Source of the DNA: Nereocystis luetkeana
Taxonomy: Eukaryota; Sar; Phaeophyceae; Laminariales; Laminariaceae
DNA: 64,000 nucleotides
Assembly (NCBI GenBank): GCA_031213475.1
Contig: JARUPZ010000002.1
Span: 1,054,001-1,118,000, forward strand
Direction: 5' to 3'
The notes under the pieces are model-generated. The model did not search any database. It was not told where the DNA came from and was given only the letters and a program-made list of their open reading frames with translations. The position numbers were made by a program, and so were the translations under genes. Positions within the stretch are counted from its first letter, which is position 1. Every line of letters starts with the position of its first letter. Positions 24,101-35,700 of the stretch are shown one piece after another.

Positions 24101-25926
24101 ACACTGGCCTCTTTGCCTCTCCAATGACGTCATAGCGGCACTACCCTTCTCGTGGCTCACCAATTTTCGCATCGAAGCAGCTGAAGTCGGGATGAATGGG
24201 CACTTGAAAACAATGCGTACCTCTTGTGTCCTGGCATCCACGCGACGCTCTCCTCGGCGCCCCGTGCCCCCCTCCCCCCCGCATCCTCTGATTGTGTTCG
24301 AAACTCGCTGACTTTTGAATGCAACAGGATATCAACTCAATTTATAACGTGTTGGAGCTGCTTCAGGGGCGAGCGCGCAGTACGGAGGCCCTCGTGATGG
24401 TGAAGCTCGACATCGCCCGTAATAGAATCCTTACGGCCGGGCTGGTGTTCAGCATGGCTTCCACGTGCTTCACCCTCGGCACCCTCGTTTCAGGCGTCTT
24501 CGGTGAGACAGTATTCGACAGCAGCAGCAGCAGCAGCAGCAGTGCCTGTTGTACACGCTGTTCGATCGATGTCCACCTATGAAACCCGGGGATGTCACCA
24601 CGATGTGTCCGGACAATCACAGACCGCTGCGCTTGCTTTAGTATTGGTGTTCTTGGTAGTGGTGGTGTTGTTGTTGGGTAATGATGCTGTTGTAGCCGCG
24701 ACTCCTCTTGCCGTTGTCCTAAAAATAGGAACGAGAGTTACAAGCAAATGACGTAGACCCTTGCATAACGTTGTGGGATATGCAGACCATCGCGTAGCAC
24801 GAGGCTCATAACCTGTTAGTATATTTGTGGGTTCTGTAGAACCTCGTGTGCCACGAGACTCATAGCCTTTTAGGATTTTTTAATTACATTGTTACAAATA
24901 CATGAGCTGTGAGTGCGACCGATTAAGTGGTTGATCCTCAACTTCGCAAGCTGCGTTTGTGAATTATGTAGACCCTTGCGTTCGACGAGGCATATTTCGT
25001 GGAATCCGTACACCCTTGCGTAGCCCGAGTCTCATAACCTGTTGGGATATTCGTGGATTTGGTAAGCCTCGCGCAGGACAAGCCCGATCACACGTTGAAA
25101 TGCTTGTGGAATCTGTAGACATTCGCGTAACACGAGATTATTATTGACCTGTACGAACATTTGCAGCACCTGTAGACAGTCGTGTAACACGAGGCTCATA
25201 ACCTGTTATAATACATGGAGATTGGAGATATAGACCTCATCACGAGGTTCACAACATGTTATAATATTTGTGGAAATCGTAGACTCTTGCATAGCACGAA
25301 CCTCATAACTTTTTGGGATATTTGTGGATAGTGTAAACCTCGCGTAGGGCGAGGACCATAGCATTATGAAATGTTAGTGGAAATTATAGTAAGAAGATGC
25401 TCGCGGAACAATGTTGGCCCTGAAAACATAAAGTTTACAAGAACAGGTACAATAGTGGCGAGAATACAAATATGCTGGTACCAATACGCGGGTCTACGCC
25501 GTGGTCCTTGACAGCCCCTCCGCCTTTCACCGCTACGTATCCTACATACTCGCCACAAGATCCATATCCACATGGGGAACCCGGGAATGTACCTCGGATG
25601 TCCCCATCTTTACTGGCCCTGAGTTGAGCTTAGACATCCGGCTCGCCATATGCTGCTGTATCTCACCTTACGATATTCACCGAACTTGAGTGACCCGTGT
25701 TGATTTTACCGTTGACGTGTAACCTTCCGCTTGTCCCTCCTCTCCTCCTCATCCCGCGCGTTACCTCCGTGCTCTGAAACCGACGACAGGGATGAACCTG
25801 CCGAGTGGGTTGGAGGATGATCACTTCTTCTTCAAGGTCGTGTCCATCGGAACTGCATGCGTTTGCACCGTCTCCTTCTGTGGTGTGTTTTCGTTCTTCT
25901 ACCGTCATGGCATCCTTGTATCTTGA
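14379..25926 (+). CDS. MRS2: MRS2/CorA-type Mg2+ channel, 8 exons
   Basis: Membrane Mg2+ channel of the MRS2/Alr1/CorA family. Exons by splice signals and phase: 14379-14655, 15682-15906, 16389-16539, 21290-21428, 22519-22689, 23713-23853, 24328-24502, 25790-25926, giving 471 residues. The start is the first ATG in frame (14379); the frame stays open upstream to 14322, so a leader exon is possible. Exons 1-2 encode a basic, low-complexity N-terminus with a 7-Gln tract (residues about 115-121). The family core starts in exon 3 with LHLRDMRQLF and VRRNCILINFETIRGIVLVD, then FELKAVEALLSV and EDDTDLAMMNLTR. The first membrane segment (about 401-426) ends in the signature G-M-N at 427-429, followed by the second membrane segment (about 438-465). 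The G codon of GMN is interrupted by intron 7. Intron 3 is 4,750 bp and full of transposons. Mitochondrial, plastid or other membrane location cannot be decided from sequence. Confidence 0.93.
14770..15225. mobile_element. dispersed repeat D, copy in MRS2 intron 1
   Basis: About 455 bp almost repeated at 21462-21931 in the same orientation. Shared blocks include CTCGCATCCCTACAATGCCG, GTGTTCGGCGAGTCGCATGA, TCCGGTGTGGCCACTTCC and TGTCGTTGCCAACCGACGCC. There is no long open frame, terminal inverted repeat or A tail. Size and lack of coding suggest a SINE or a non-autonomous element of unknown class. Confidence 0.65.
16950..17050. repeat. dispersed repeat C, copy 2
   Basis: Lies in MRS2 intron 3 and matches 10568-10660 over about 95 bp with many substitutions. 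Confidence 0.5.
17427..17531. mobile_element. palindromic MITE-1, copy 3 (inverted)
   Basis: 105 bp in MRS2 intron 3, inverted relative to copies 1 and 2: the AATATTGTTGGTAAAAATGG block sits on the left. TA flanks both ends. Confidence 0.8.
18011..18092 (+). mobile_element. LINE family C, solo 3' end
   Basis: Matches the 3' ends at 54480-54550 and 54827-54905 (there on the minus strand): CTCGAAAGGGATGCGTGGTC and AGGCAAGCAACAAATGA, ending in a C run. A third solo copy lies at 23505-23590. Either a 5'-truncated LINE or a SINE that borrows its 3' tail. Confidence 0.55.
18424..19217. mobile_element. hAT-like non-autonomous element filled with GGGTC repeats
   Basis: A 794-bp element with inverted ends CAGGGCTTTTCGCGGGTC and its complement ending AAAAGCCCTG. 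It is flanked by a perfect 8-bp direct duplication, GAAATATG, at 18416-18423 and 19218-19225. An 8-bp duplication with CAGGG ends is typical of the hAT superfamily. The interior has no transposase; it is largely GGGTC/GACCC pentamer arrays in both senses near each end (18432-18690 and about 18910-19200), so the two ends can pair over long stretches. It lies in MRS2 intron 3. Confidence 0.88.
19242..19335. mobile_element. TTAA-type MITE-2, intact copy
   Basis: 94 bp bounded by TTAA on both sides (19238-19241 and 19336-19339). Ends are CCCTTTCAGAG and CCTAAAAGG, and the inner inverted parts carry CTGCAGTCCCGT and ACGGGACTGCGG. TTAA targets with CCC-starting ends resemble piggyBac-type elements. 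It sits 20 bp to the right of the hAT-like element. Confidence 0.8.
20419..20603. mobile_element. MITE-2 tandem dimer
   Basis: 185 bp bounded by TTAA (20415-20418 and 20604-20607), holding two MITE-2 units joined head to tail: TCGGGACAATCCAGTCAA and AACGGGACTGC each occur twice. Only the outer TTAA sites are kept; the internal joint reads GGGTCAACCC. Confidence 0.7.
21135..21190. repeat. (GA)n microsatellite in MRS2 intron 3
   Basis: About 28 uninterrupted GA units, 100 bp upstream of exon 4. Confidence 0.95.
21462..21931. mobile_element. dispersed repeat D, copy in MRS2 intron 4
   Basis: Second copy of the repeat at 14770-15225, same orientation, starting 33 bp after the exon 4 donor. It has small insertions and deletions relative to the first copy. 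Confidence 0.65.
22299..22382. mobile_element. TTAA-type MITE-2 copy in MRS2 intron 4
   Basis: 84 bp with CTTTTAGGACTGCAG at the left and CTCTAAAAGG at the right. TTAA is intact on the right and decayed to TCAA on the left. Confidence 0.7.
23505..23590 (+). mobile_element. LINE family C, solo 3' end in MRS2 intron 5
   Basis: Matches 18011-18092 (GATGCGTGGTCGATGG, AAGGCAAGCAACTAATGAG) and ends in a C tract. Confidence 0.5.
24740..25400. repeat. about 56-bp degenerate minisatellite, MRS2 intron 7
   Basis: Recurring blocks GTAGACCCTTGCGTA, CACGAGGCTCATAACCTGTT and GGGATATTTGTGG recur at spacings close to 50-60 bp (for example near 24806, 24862, 25197, 25248, 25304 and 25360). Units are diverged, so the array is old. 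Confidence 0.7.
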
Positions 25927-26246
25927 AATAATGGAGACCGTGTTTATTTATTATATTTAATTATTTTTGACGAAATTTTTTCGCTCTAGAAAGGCGACCC
26001 AGCGCGAGTCCGAACTGATTCGGGGGGAGGCATTCCCAGGGGGAGAGGGGGGGGATAGTCGCCCGCCTTACCCCCTCCCCCCCCCCTCCCATCCCTCCAT
26101 TCGCAGTAGACTGGGAGTGATAAATACCGGCCGTGCGTGTGCTATTTCTGCAACACGTCGGAAATACATGACAGCTTCCTTGGACGGTCTACCGGCCGTG
26201 TTGTTCTTGCTTTCTTTTTTGCGTGCTCTTCGGTACGCCGAGGTTT

Positions 26247-26296
26247 TGTGGTGGTGGTGGTGGTGGTGGTGGTGGTGGTGGTGGTGGTGGTGGTGA
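26247..26296. repeat. (GGT)n microsatellite
   Basis: About 16 uninterrupted GGT units; open frames of poly-Val, poly-Trp or poly-His crossing it are artefacts. Confidence 0.9.
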
Positions 26297-27234
26297 TGGC
26301 GGTGTTCGTGTTGATGCCGGTGGGTGATCGTGGTGGTGATGCTGGTATTGTTGCGTGTTGCGCTCCGAAATGGCGGCTCTGTTAGCACCGAGTGACACGC
26401 ATGGATACTATGGTACGTACAACAGCGACACCATTTTTTGTTTTCATGTGGGCGGAGGGTCAGTCACCCCACCACCACCCGTGCCTTGTGCGCCGCGGCT
26501 TGCGCGCGACAGAAGCCGCAGCAGCTATAGCAGCAGTAGTAACCGCTGGGCTGGAGACGCGCGGGAGCGGGTGTACCTTGGTGCTTTGTGTTTTTGATAG
26601 TATGCCATTTTAGCGTTAATAAAATGCGATCGGGTAGTGCCTGCTCCGGTCGTCTCTTCCGCCTTGTGCGCGTCGAGGCCACTTTTCAGTCGGATCTCAG
26701 ACTGTCTTGAAAATTTTTAGTGAACCGTAATTGTTTGTCAAAACAACCCTTGCATATCGGGTGTCACATCACCTTACACATGGGGTTTCGCTTGTTGCTG
26801 TTTTTTGTGGTAATGTATGATAGCCTGGGGGACTTTTCCCCACGTTGCGGCGGGTTTCCTCAACAGGGTGGATGTTCGGACGCGTCATGTTGTGGTCAGG
26901 TGGCCAAAGACGCTGACCGAGTTTACGGTCGACGTTGCATGCCCTTCGTTGTCATGCCTAACAGTTTTTGTCTTGTTTTGGGCGAGAGGTGGTTGGTTAC
27001 GTGCGTGAAGCATCCCGCGAATGGAAGCATTCGCGCGCGGGTAGACTGTGTGGTGCGGTCCTGAAGCGCTGGTTCATCGGAAAAAAAACGTGTCTTATGT
27101 CTGTGTTCTGGGACCCTCACGGCTGGTTAATCGAAACAAATCGCGCCGGCCTGCGTGATGACGATTAACCAAGCATTCGGTTAATCTATAGCCCAGACGA
27201 GCTGTGTGCAAGTCACTATCCCTGCGGACCAACG

Positions 27235-27445
27235 CCCAGACGGATAGGGTGACTCGTGTACTGAGCCAAGCTGGGGAGACTATGAGGGGTTTTAGTGGGT
27301 TCAAATCCCACACTACCTGAGTCGGGAGAGATAATATCTAGACTCAGGTGCCTGCATCCTCGGAGTAAACCACACTTTAATGACGGTCACAGACAGGCCC
27401 GACCAAGGTGGAAGAAACGAACCGGGTTCGAACCGGTACACGAAA
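27235..27445 (+). other. two tRNA-like B boxes, possible SINE
   Basis: Near 27290-27315 there is a T-arm-like GTGGGTTCAAATCCCAC (perfect 5-bp stem around a B box). Near 27420-27440 there is a second B-box palindrome, ACCGGGTTCGAACCGGT. No complete cloverleaf forms by eye at either. A composite pol III-derived repeat is the best guess. Confidence 0.3.
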
Positions 27446-27508
27446 ACTTGATGAATAAGTGTGGACAGGGGTTTCCTCTCGCTCTCCGGGGCAGAAATAT
27501 ATATATAT

Positions 27509-27542
<34 letters not shown>

Positions 27543-29715
27543 TGTCCTTACACAACAAGGTGCGTGATTGACTAGAAATCTATTATTTTTTTAGGTTTCT
27601 AGCATGAGGAGCTCAACGTCTCTTCCCAAAAACTGCATTTGGTAAAAAACGGACGCTTAACATCGGCCTATCGTAGGTATTGTTGGATAAATCGGAAACA
27701 AGAATGAGATCAACGATTTTGAGTAGTTGCGTAGGTGAGAAACCCCGTCAGTGAAAAATATTTGCCTCATAAGGCAAAAAATGCTGCCTGGTATACCCTT
27801 ACGTAGCACGCGTCAAAGAGCACGTGGTTCATCGGTCACCTTTTGCAGAAGTTGTCGACTTGACATTGTGGCCGACGTGACTATTAATAACAATAGAAGG
27901 GTCACGGAAACCACAGTAGGTAGAACGCCGCACAGCACAACCGGGGATTCGTTCCGGTCGCCCGATAGGCATGTATGTATGGGAGTGTGTATGGTGAGGG
28001 TGTTGTGTGTTTTCAGTCAACTACAAGTACAAGGAGTTTCACGAAGTCTGCAGCTGTGAGAACAGTGTTTTTTCTCGAATCTGATTGCCAAGCATGTCAA
28101 GATGGACCTTTCCCCCAACCAAAAACATGCGTTGGAGAAGAGGACGTATTACGGCAGCATATGGACTATTCGTAGGTTCTGGTTCGCAGATGTTGCAGGC
28201 TACTTAGTGGGTAAGGAATCGCGCGATTGTTTTCCACAGCGTACCAGCAGCCGTGGCGTCGAAGAGACCAGAAGAGCTTGTTGCGAGCCGAAGGTAGCTT
28301 TCTCTCGTTTATCAAAATATGTTTTTGTTTTCTCCCCGCCAGGACGGGCGCAGTTCCTTGGAGCAACCCCTTGGGCGCGTAAGGTTATATGCGGTTGTCG
28401 GATACAAACGACAAGCAGGCCCCCGGGCCAGATGGCCGCCATATTTTTGTCCACGAGCCCTCTTTCTCTGTGTCCCCCAGTCCAATCAACACCACGGCGT
28501 TTATCGAAGCAAGGGTCGGGTTGTCAAAAACATCACTATCGCGATGTGGAAAAAATCGGGTATTAAATTGGTACTGGACTATGTTGCGTTGCCGACCACA
28601 GCAGTGGTTGCGATTATTATTATAGTTCCATGGCATAACATTGCTACGGAAGAGATTTCGGGTTCAATGTCTTCTGACTGATTAGGCTCTTCAACTGACG
28701 AACTGCCGGTCATCATGTACTTGCAATCCCGTTGGACTGTCGTAGTGTATTTGCAATCCCATTCGACTCATCATAATGTATCTGCATTCCCATTTGACCG
28801 TCATAACGTATTTGCAATCCTGTGTGAATTGTCACAACCTATTTAATTTTAATATTAGTAGTTGTGCAATCCCATGAGATTTAAAAGACAATTCCGTGGC
28901 GAATTTACGAACAGCGGAGTGCCATGTAGCCCGAAGACCTGCATACTGGTATGAGACATCGTCAAAGAGACCCACCGATAGTTTGTCTGCCGTCACCAAT
29001 AGACGAGTGAACATATGCCCGGGGCCGAACGGTTCCGCACCCGCCGCACTCAGCAGTACGTATTGCCACCGCCTTCGACACGTGATACAACTCCTTTTTT
29101 TCGAATCCTCGCTCAAGTTGTATTATCCGCGCAAACTTCCGAGCACCCACCCGATACCTACTGTACACACGCCCAATCTCTAGCATCTAATTCAAGGAAG
29201 ACCTCAACCGGCTGTTCCACCGCCGCCGTACCGCATGCATGCAGGCGTGGGCGCGGTCTGTGCCCCCCCCCCCTACCCACCGTTTCCTTGACCACCCTGA
29301 CCGACGCCCGAGGAAACAAAATACATTTGATTGATGCAACAGGCACCGAGCCACCAGATTAATCCGATAACTCAAAACACAATTGAGGGGAAGCGCGCGA
29401 GAGTGTCCACGCTGACTCGAATCGTTGAAGCATTCGACAGGCTTCGAAGGGAAGCGGGAGACACACAACCCTCGCTACCGGTGGCCACTACCAGCATACA
29501 AAAAATGTTTCGCAAATGGTTGACGACGGTGGTAGCGTAGTGGAGAACGGGAGACCAGGGGAACCTCTCGGTCCTCTCTCTCTCCCCCACCCCCCCCCCC
29601 CCAATATAAATTAAAAAGATCATGTGTGATAACCTTTTGCGAGCAACGGACTGTACAGCTCCACAACCAGCCCCTCTTGGAAGACAGCTTGAGAGCACCG
29701 GGCTGCACAGCTCTA

Positions 29716-32700
29716 CTACCACCAGCCTTTCTTCTTGGGCTCGACTTCAGCCGCCTTTGCTCCCTTCTTAGGGACAGGCTTTTTGGCCGACATTTTCTTG
29801 GATTTTGTCGCCACAGGCTCGGGCTCCTCTGCCTTCTTCTTATTCCACCCGAAAATGCTGCTGATTTTCTTCATGGGGGCCTCGTCCGGGTCCACGTAGC
29901 CCTGGAGTTCCAAATGGCATCAGGCGTTGCATACCGGCGCGTAGAGGCACATGGGGGGGAAGGGGTCAAGGGGCTGACGAAATCGAATATTTGGTTTGCG
30001 ACGCCCCGGTCGGCAAAAGGTGTACACTATCAGGTAATTTCAAAAGTCCCGTTTAATATGTTGGATGTTAGTGTGTTCCCTAACTCTAAGCCATCAAGCC
30101 ATTCTGGAAAACCCAAAAGGGGTAACAGGTTGACATCGAAATTCAGCAGACGGAAATGGGGCGCATTATCAATAACGCCGAGAGAGAGGAAGAGGGTAGC
30201 ATGCCATCGCCACCATGAACACCATAATCGATAGCGAGTGAAGGAAGCAAGGCGACGACTCGCAACAAAACTTGATGCCGGCAGTACGACGCGCCCATCG
30301 AATTTTCGTTCGCCACTGCTAAATATAGACGATGGAGGGCCGTGCTATAGAAGCCTTTAGAGCCAAGAGAGGCGACAAGTCTTCTCGCCGAATTCGTCGC
30401 TAATAGCCCAGTTCGCACGCTTGCACTGCATGCGTCAGCGCTCCCGCCCCATCGCCTAAAACGCGCTATCGTTGTCGTTGGCATTACCGCGAATATTACT
30501 GCTACCGTTACCGCTATTACTACGGTGAATTACCGCTATCGTTCCCGTTGGCGCTACCGCAAATATTACCGATACCGATACCGCTGGCAATACATTTGCC
30601 ATTGCCCTTACCGTTTTCGTTGCCGCTAATGTTACCACCAGTTGCCGTTACCGCTCACATTACCATTAGATACCGCTACGTACCGATAACATTACTGCCA
30701 GCTACCGATACCGCTACCGCAGCTCGCCTCCGGCGGGCCAATGGGGCCCGCAACGACCCTCTAATACATCGAACCGGACCGCAACCAGCCCGAACAACCA
30801 ACCGCTACAGCAGTAGAACGCCTCCAGAATCCCGGACACCATCAATTAGCTTGCTCCTCACGCCCATCCACCACCGCGGTGTGCAAAATCAACAAAAAAA
30901 CAAACGAACAATAAATAAACGAAAAACGCCAAGGCATGGTATGGTGCTTACTCAGCACGCACCTGGTCGGCGTACGGGAGGCGGAGGTCGAATCGGCCAC
31001 CCTCGTCCCACTTGCCACCGACGCCGAAGCTTCCGCCCACGCCGAAGCTCGCCATGGGGATGGGGATGCCTCCCTCCGGCTCATCATCCTGCGACACGAA
31101 ACAGGCACGGACGAAGGTGCGACGTGTGAAGACGGTGAGGCGAGCGGGTGGGCGGAACAATACATCGCTTTCAACTAGGGGCGCGCGCGGAGGCGGGGGG
31201 GGGGGGGGGGCGGTGGACGAAAAACATCCCGTGTGGGGCGGGACGGGTGAAAACAAAGTACGACATCGCCATCGTATACGTTTTCCCCCTAGAACGTTTT
31301 TCGTTTCACTTTTCTCCCTTGCTGAAAGTGGTGTATGAGCTCGAAAAGAGGCGGCGGCGGTAGCGGTCGTGGCGGTAGTGGTGGCGGCGGCAACGATGCC
31401 GGCGCGGCGGGTACCCGGGGGGGGCAGGAGGGGGATAGTTAGACGGACGCCTACTACTCCCGCGGTGGAAAAAAAGGGGTAGAAACAGGTGTCGTTCGTT
31501 TTGGGTCCACGCTATCAATACGGCGAGCCATATCTATCACGGTGGCCCCCAGAAGGAAACAAAAAACACGAAAGCATCGCCAAGAGAATTGGATTTTAGA
31601 TGGCACATGTCTGCAGCTTCGAGGTGTACTGCTGGTGCCGTTCGAGTTAAACACCGGCCGACCCGCGGTTCCTCCCCTGGTCTACTCTTCCTGCAAAAGC
31701 GCCTTCCCCACCCCCTCCCTTCCCCCTCCGCTGCCGCCACCGAGATCAAGGGCCGGCCCGGTCTTTTATATTTTAGTCTCACATCATAAATGTCGTCGAT
31801 CTTTCCGGCCTCCTTCATCTTCTTCCACGCCACCAGAGGGTCCTCAGAGCCCCTCTTGTTCTGCCACGCCCACTTGTTCGCCTGGACGGTGGGTGGGAGG
31901 GTGGGCAGGAGGGCGAATGAATGAGTGGGTGTGTTGAGTACGACCGTGGGTGGGTGGGTGGGTGGGCGGGCGCAGAAGCCGCGCTTAGTTGCAGTTAGTT
32001 GCACCGCAGAGCACAAGACCGCTGGCGCCAGAGAAGAACGTTGACGCAAAACAAATACACGACGAAAAATGACCCCCCAACTCTGATTCCGAGTACTTTT
32101 GCTCCAAGCTTTTGAGCAGATTTTAGAATTAGAGGGGTTAACGACTCGGAAGACAAAAAAAAAAAAGTGACGAAAAAGGGTTCGACATTTTTTGCGTTTG
32201 CACGACACAGCCGCTGCTGTGGTGCGTGCATGTACGGTAAGGAGGCCGATTAACACGTGCAAACCGTGACGCAAGGGGTTTCTACAGCGAAAGGATTCGG
32301 TTGGCTTACTGTCGTCGGGGTCGTTGAAGTTGTCTGGCGGGCGGAGAGGTGATGCGACGGATTGCATAGACTATTAATAGACGTTTGCAGAGCTCTTCGG
32401 GGTGGTGTGGGTTTTGTTGGTCGTTGGCGGCATTATCCCTTTCGGGAGTTTAGAGGGAAAAGTGACGACAAAAAATAACGACTACAGCATATCGTCCATT
32501 GCTGGGTTGGGGTATAAAAACAAATACGGTGCCCGACAATACAATGTCAATAGTCGGGCGGCACGGGCACGGGCGCAGCATGCTGCTACACGTATTGCTG
32601 CGCGCTCGCTGCCCTCACACCACACCAAGCTTATCCTCTTTTCGGTCGCGACATCGGGTTTCCAGAAGGGTCGACAAATCGGTCAGGGCCAGATGCTCGC

Positions 32701-35700
32701 GTTACTCGGCGGTGCGTGGAACGCCTTGGCAAAAATGCGGGGGCGGCGGCGACGACGGAGAAAATCAAAACAGACCAGGAGACACTCCACCACAACAATA
32801 TTTTTTTTAACATGTCCCAATCGTCTCCAAATCGTGTCTCACCTTGGCATCGGCCTGCTGCCTTTTTTCGTTCACCCCTGACTTGTACTTGTTCATGGTG
32901 TCCTTGTTGCTGGAAGCAAAAAAGAAACACAGCGTACCCCGACATAATTGGCGGAGGGGGAGAGAGGAAGAAGCACGGGCAGGAGGGGGGAGAGGGGTAC
33001 TCATTGTCATTAACCGTTGTCCCCGACTTCATTTACGAACCACGGCAATAAATAATAGTCTGGGCTACTGCTTTCACACCCGACGAAGCTCATGAACGGT
33101 ACTTACACTATCGTATCCTGGTACTCGTTGTATCATACCAGGTATATGTTTTTCCAACCCCACCTCACTCAACGTAAGTACTGATGTAACATTTGTCGCC
33201 CACAATCGCGAGAAGGATGGCACCAAGCCGAAACAAAATCGTTGCGAGCGGACGCGACGCAACCGGCCATGACACGTTTCCAGTCTCCAGCAGAGGCACG
33301 GGGTCCGGCAGAATATCTTGCCACACCCTGCCACACCAATCGCTTGCGCGTCAGTCACCGTGTCGTTTCGCCTACAGTACCCAATGGTTGACGAGGGAGT
33401 TCAACCTTGAAAGAGGCCATACCGACGCCCTCTCTGCACAAAGCTGCTGCAGAGTCCAGGCTTAACGACTCAGCCGAGGCGCCACAAGTGCGTTCAAATA
33501 CTTCAAGGTTTCTAGAATGAAGGAAGAAACAGGCAAAAAAAAAAGTAGGGCCACCCTGGGAAAAAAAAAGTACCAGGTACATAGCTCTGTGCTCGTAGGA
33601 CCTGCGTTGTTGGTTCACTGCAGCCGGCACAAAAAAACAAAAATCCAGCGCGAACAAATACAGAAGCACGACAAATGCCGCGTCAGAACAAAAAGCGTCT
33701 TATTGTGCTACGGGTGCGCTGACTCACTTTCTACGCTTGAGCATTTCTTGCTGGGCTTTCCAGTTAGCGTCCACCTGAGACGGTCCCGTGATGGCCTGCC
33801 AGAGAGAGAGAAAGAGAGAGAGAGAGAAAATGGCAGAGAGAGAGCACATCCAATGAAACAATGTGTTTCAGATTGGGTGGTCTGATTTTGGAGCGTTCAC
33901 CAACCCCTAGGAAGTCGGGGGTTGCGTTAGGCGCTGGCGGGGGGCAGCGTGAGCATAAAAAAACACACCTGGTACATACCTGGGCGCACGTTAACCTGAG
34001 AACATGTATATGCACGGGTTGTGTTGTAGCGTGTTGTAGCGCAGAGAGCATAGAACACAACAATTTTTGCCCCCGAAATAGCACAAGAACAAAATAGTAA
34101 CCCTCGCTTGCCGCCGGACTCGCGCAAAAACAAAACTGGAGACTTCCCCCGGGCCAACTTCTGGGCTGCCGGGACGGGGACGCCCGGACCCTCCAGGTTT
34201 TAACCCTCCTCTAAGAGCGAGGACCCTGAAGGCAGTTCCAGCGCTGATGCCGTATGTGCACCGAGCTGCGGCGGTTTGAAAACGATATAGTCGTGGGTAA
34301 TATTTTTGTCTTGGCATGCTCCTCCGCGTGCTAACTCAGCGTTCTACCTTAGCAATTTTACCGTGGCAGCAGCTGTAACCCCCCCCGTCTCTTTGCGAGC
34401 TTTGGCGACATAATCTGCTGCTATTGTAAACAGACGGTGTACGTAGCTTGATGGTTTAGCTCGCGCTATCAGTCGACTACGTTCGCACCAAGTTTTGGTG
34501 CGATGCACGCAAGAACCATGTTCGCGTCGACTGCCGTGTGATGAACGGCGGGCTGTTTGGTGTGTATGGTGGGCGGTGATACGTGTGATGGGTTGTTTGG
34601 TGTTTGATAGAAGGTATGAGGTGTGATGGGCTGCCATCAGTAGATGAACGGGGTTAACTTTGATTGATGATGGCAAGGTCCGCGTGCGGAACCTACACTT
34701 TCAGGGAACCTGGTATTCGCTCACGCCGGGTCTCAATTTCCGAAAAAAAAAACTACAATCGCGCAAAAGCGATCTCGGCACCCTTGCCTCGTCCTTGATC
34801 CATCAGCCGCACCATGCGAACCCGTGCGTCTTTTTGTACCGATTCACACTGCACTACATTTTGTAACCGCTCTCGTCCGCGTCCTTCGCTGGCTCGCCAA
34901 AACTGCACTACTTTATGAACCGGCTCTTGTTCTCCTCGTCCACTGCCTCGCAGCCAAGAGAAAAAGCTAAAATGCCGACGTATCAGCTGCATGCTACGGG
35001 CACTCGAGAGTCTGGTCGGACAAGACATGCGCGAAATAACGCGGAGGTTGCTTGAAACGTGCGCTTGTCGTCGAGTACCTGCATTGACACAGTGCGCAAG
35101 CTTGGCTGTGGCCGTCCCGCTTAAGACGCATGCTATGAAGCCCGTCACAGTCGCCACGGTCGCAGAACCCCCCGAAGGCGTGATCACTCTTAGGTTGGGT
35201 TTCCAATGTGAGGGGGAGGGGAGTTCCCGCAGAACCCAGGCACACTGTGACAGGGCTGCTCAGCATCAGGCTCCAGAAAGACGGCCGCAACAAGCTGCTG
35301 CACTGCACAAGGCACAAAGCAATGCTCGGTAACACATAAGCCTGCCAGCAATCTACTGGAGCTACACGTATTTGCTGGTACGGGTCTATCCGACTAGAAT
35401 AGACACCCTGTCATGGGTCATGGGCACCCCTCGGGTGCAAAGGGGGGGTCGGTAGTGCTCCCTCTTGTCGGCGAGGCAACGAAGGAGAAGATGGCAGCGG
35501 TTACAAAAGTGGTGCAGTGTTCACTCAATACATATGACGCATGCCATGGCTGTGATGGGACACCGCATACGTAACCATAGCACTGCACAGATAGTGCTGT
35601 ACTTTGCTGTATGTATGTACCTGGTACGTCGTAGTGTTGCACTCTGAGGCAATGGCATGGGATAGGGTACCACATATCAGATACCAGGTATTGAGCAAAC

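Larger units (their letters stand above)
25927..29715. other. intergenic between MRS2 and plastid protein 1, no supported gene
   Basis: 3.8 kb between two converging transcripts, so 3' untranslated regions are expected at both edges. Open frames up to 154 codons (28102-28566) show no known domain. Contains a GGT run, a tRNA-like stretch near 27.2-27.45 kb, a TA run near 27498-27540 and C runs at 29264 and 29590. Confidence 0.5.

Noticed and set aside
31537-32367. 276-codon minus-strand open frame
   Set aside because: Runs through introns of the plastid protein gene. Only the 33-codon part at 31783-31881 fits a real exon by splice sites and phase.
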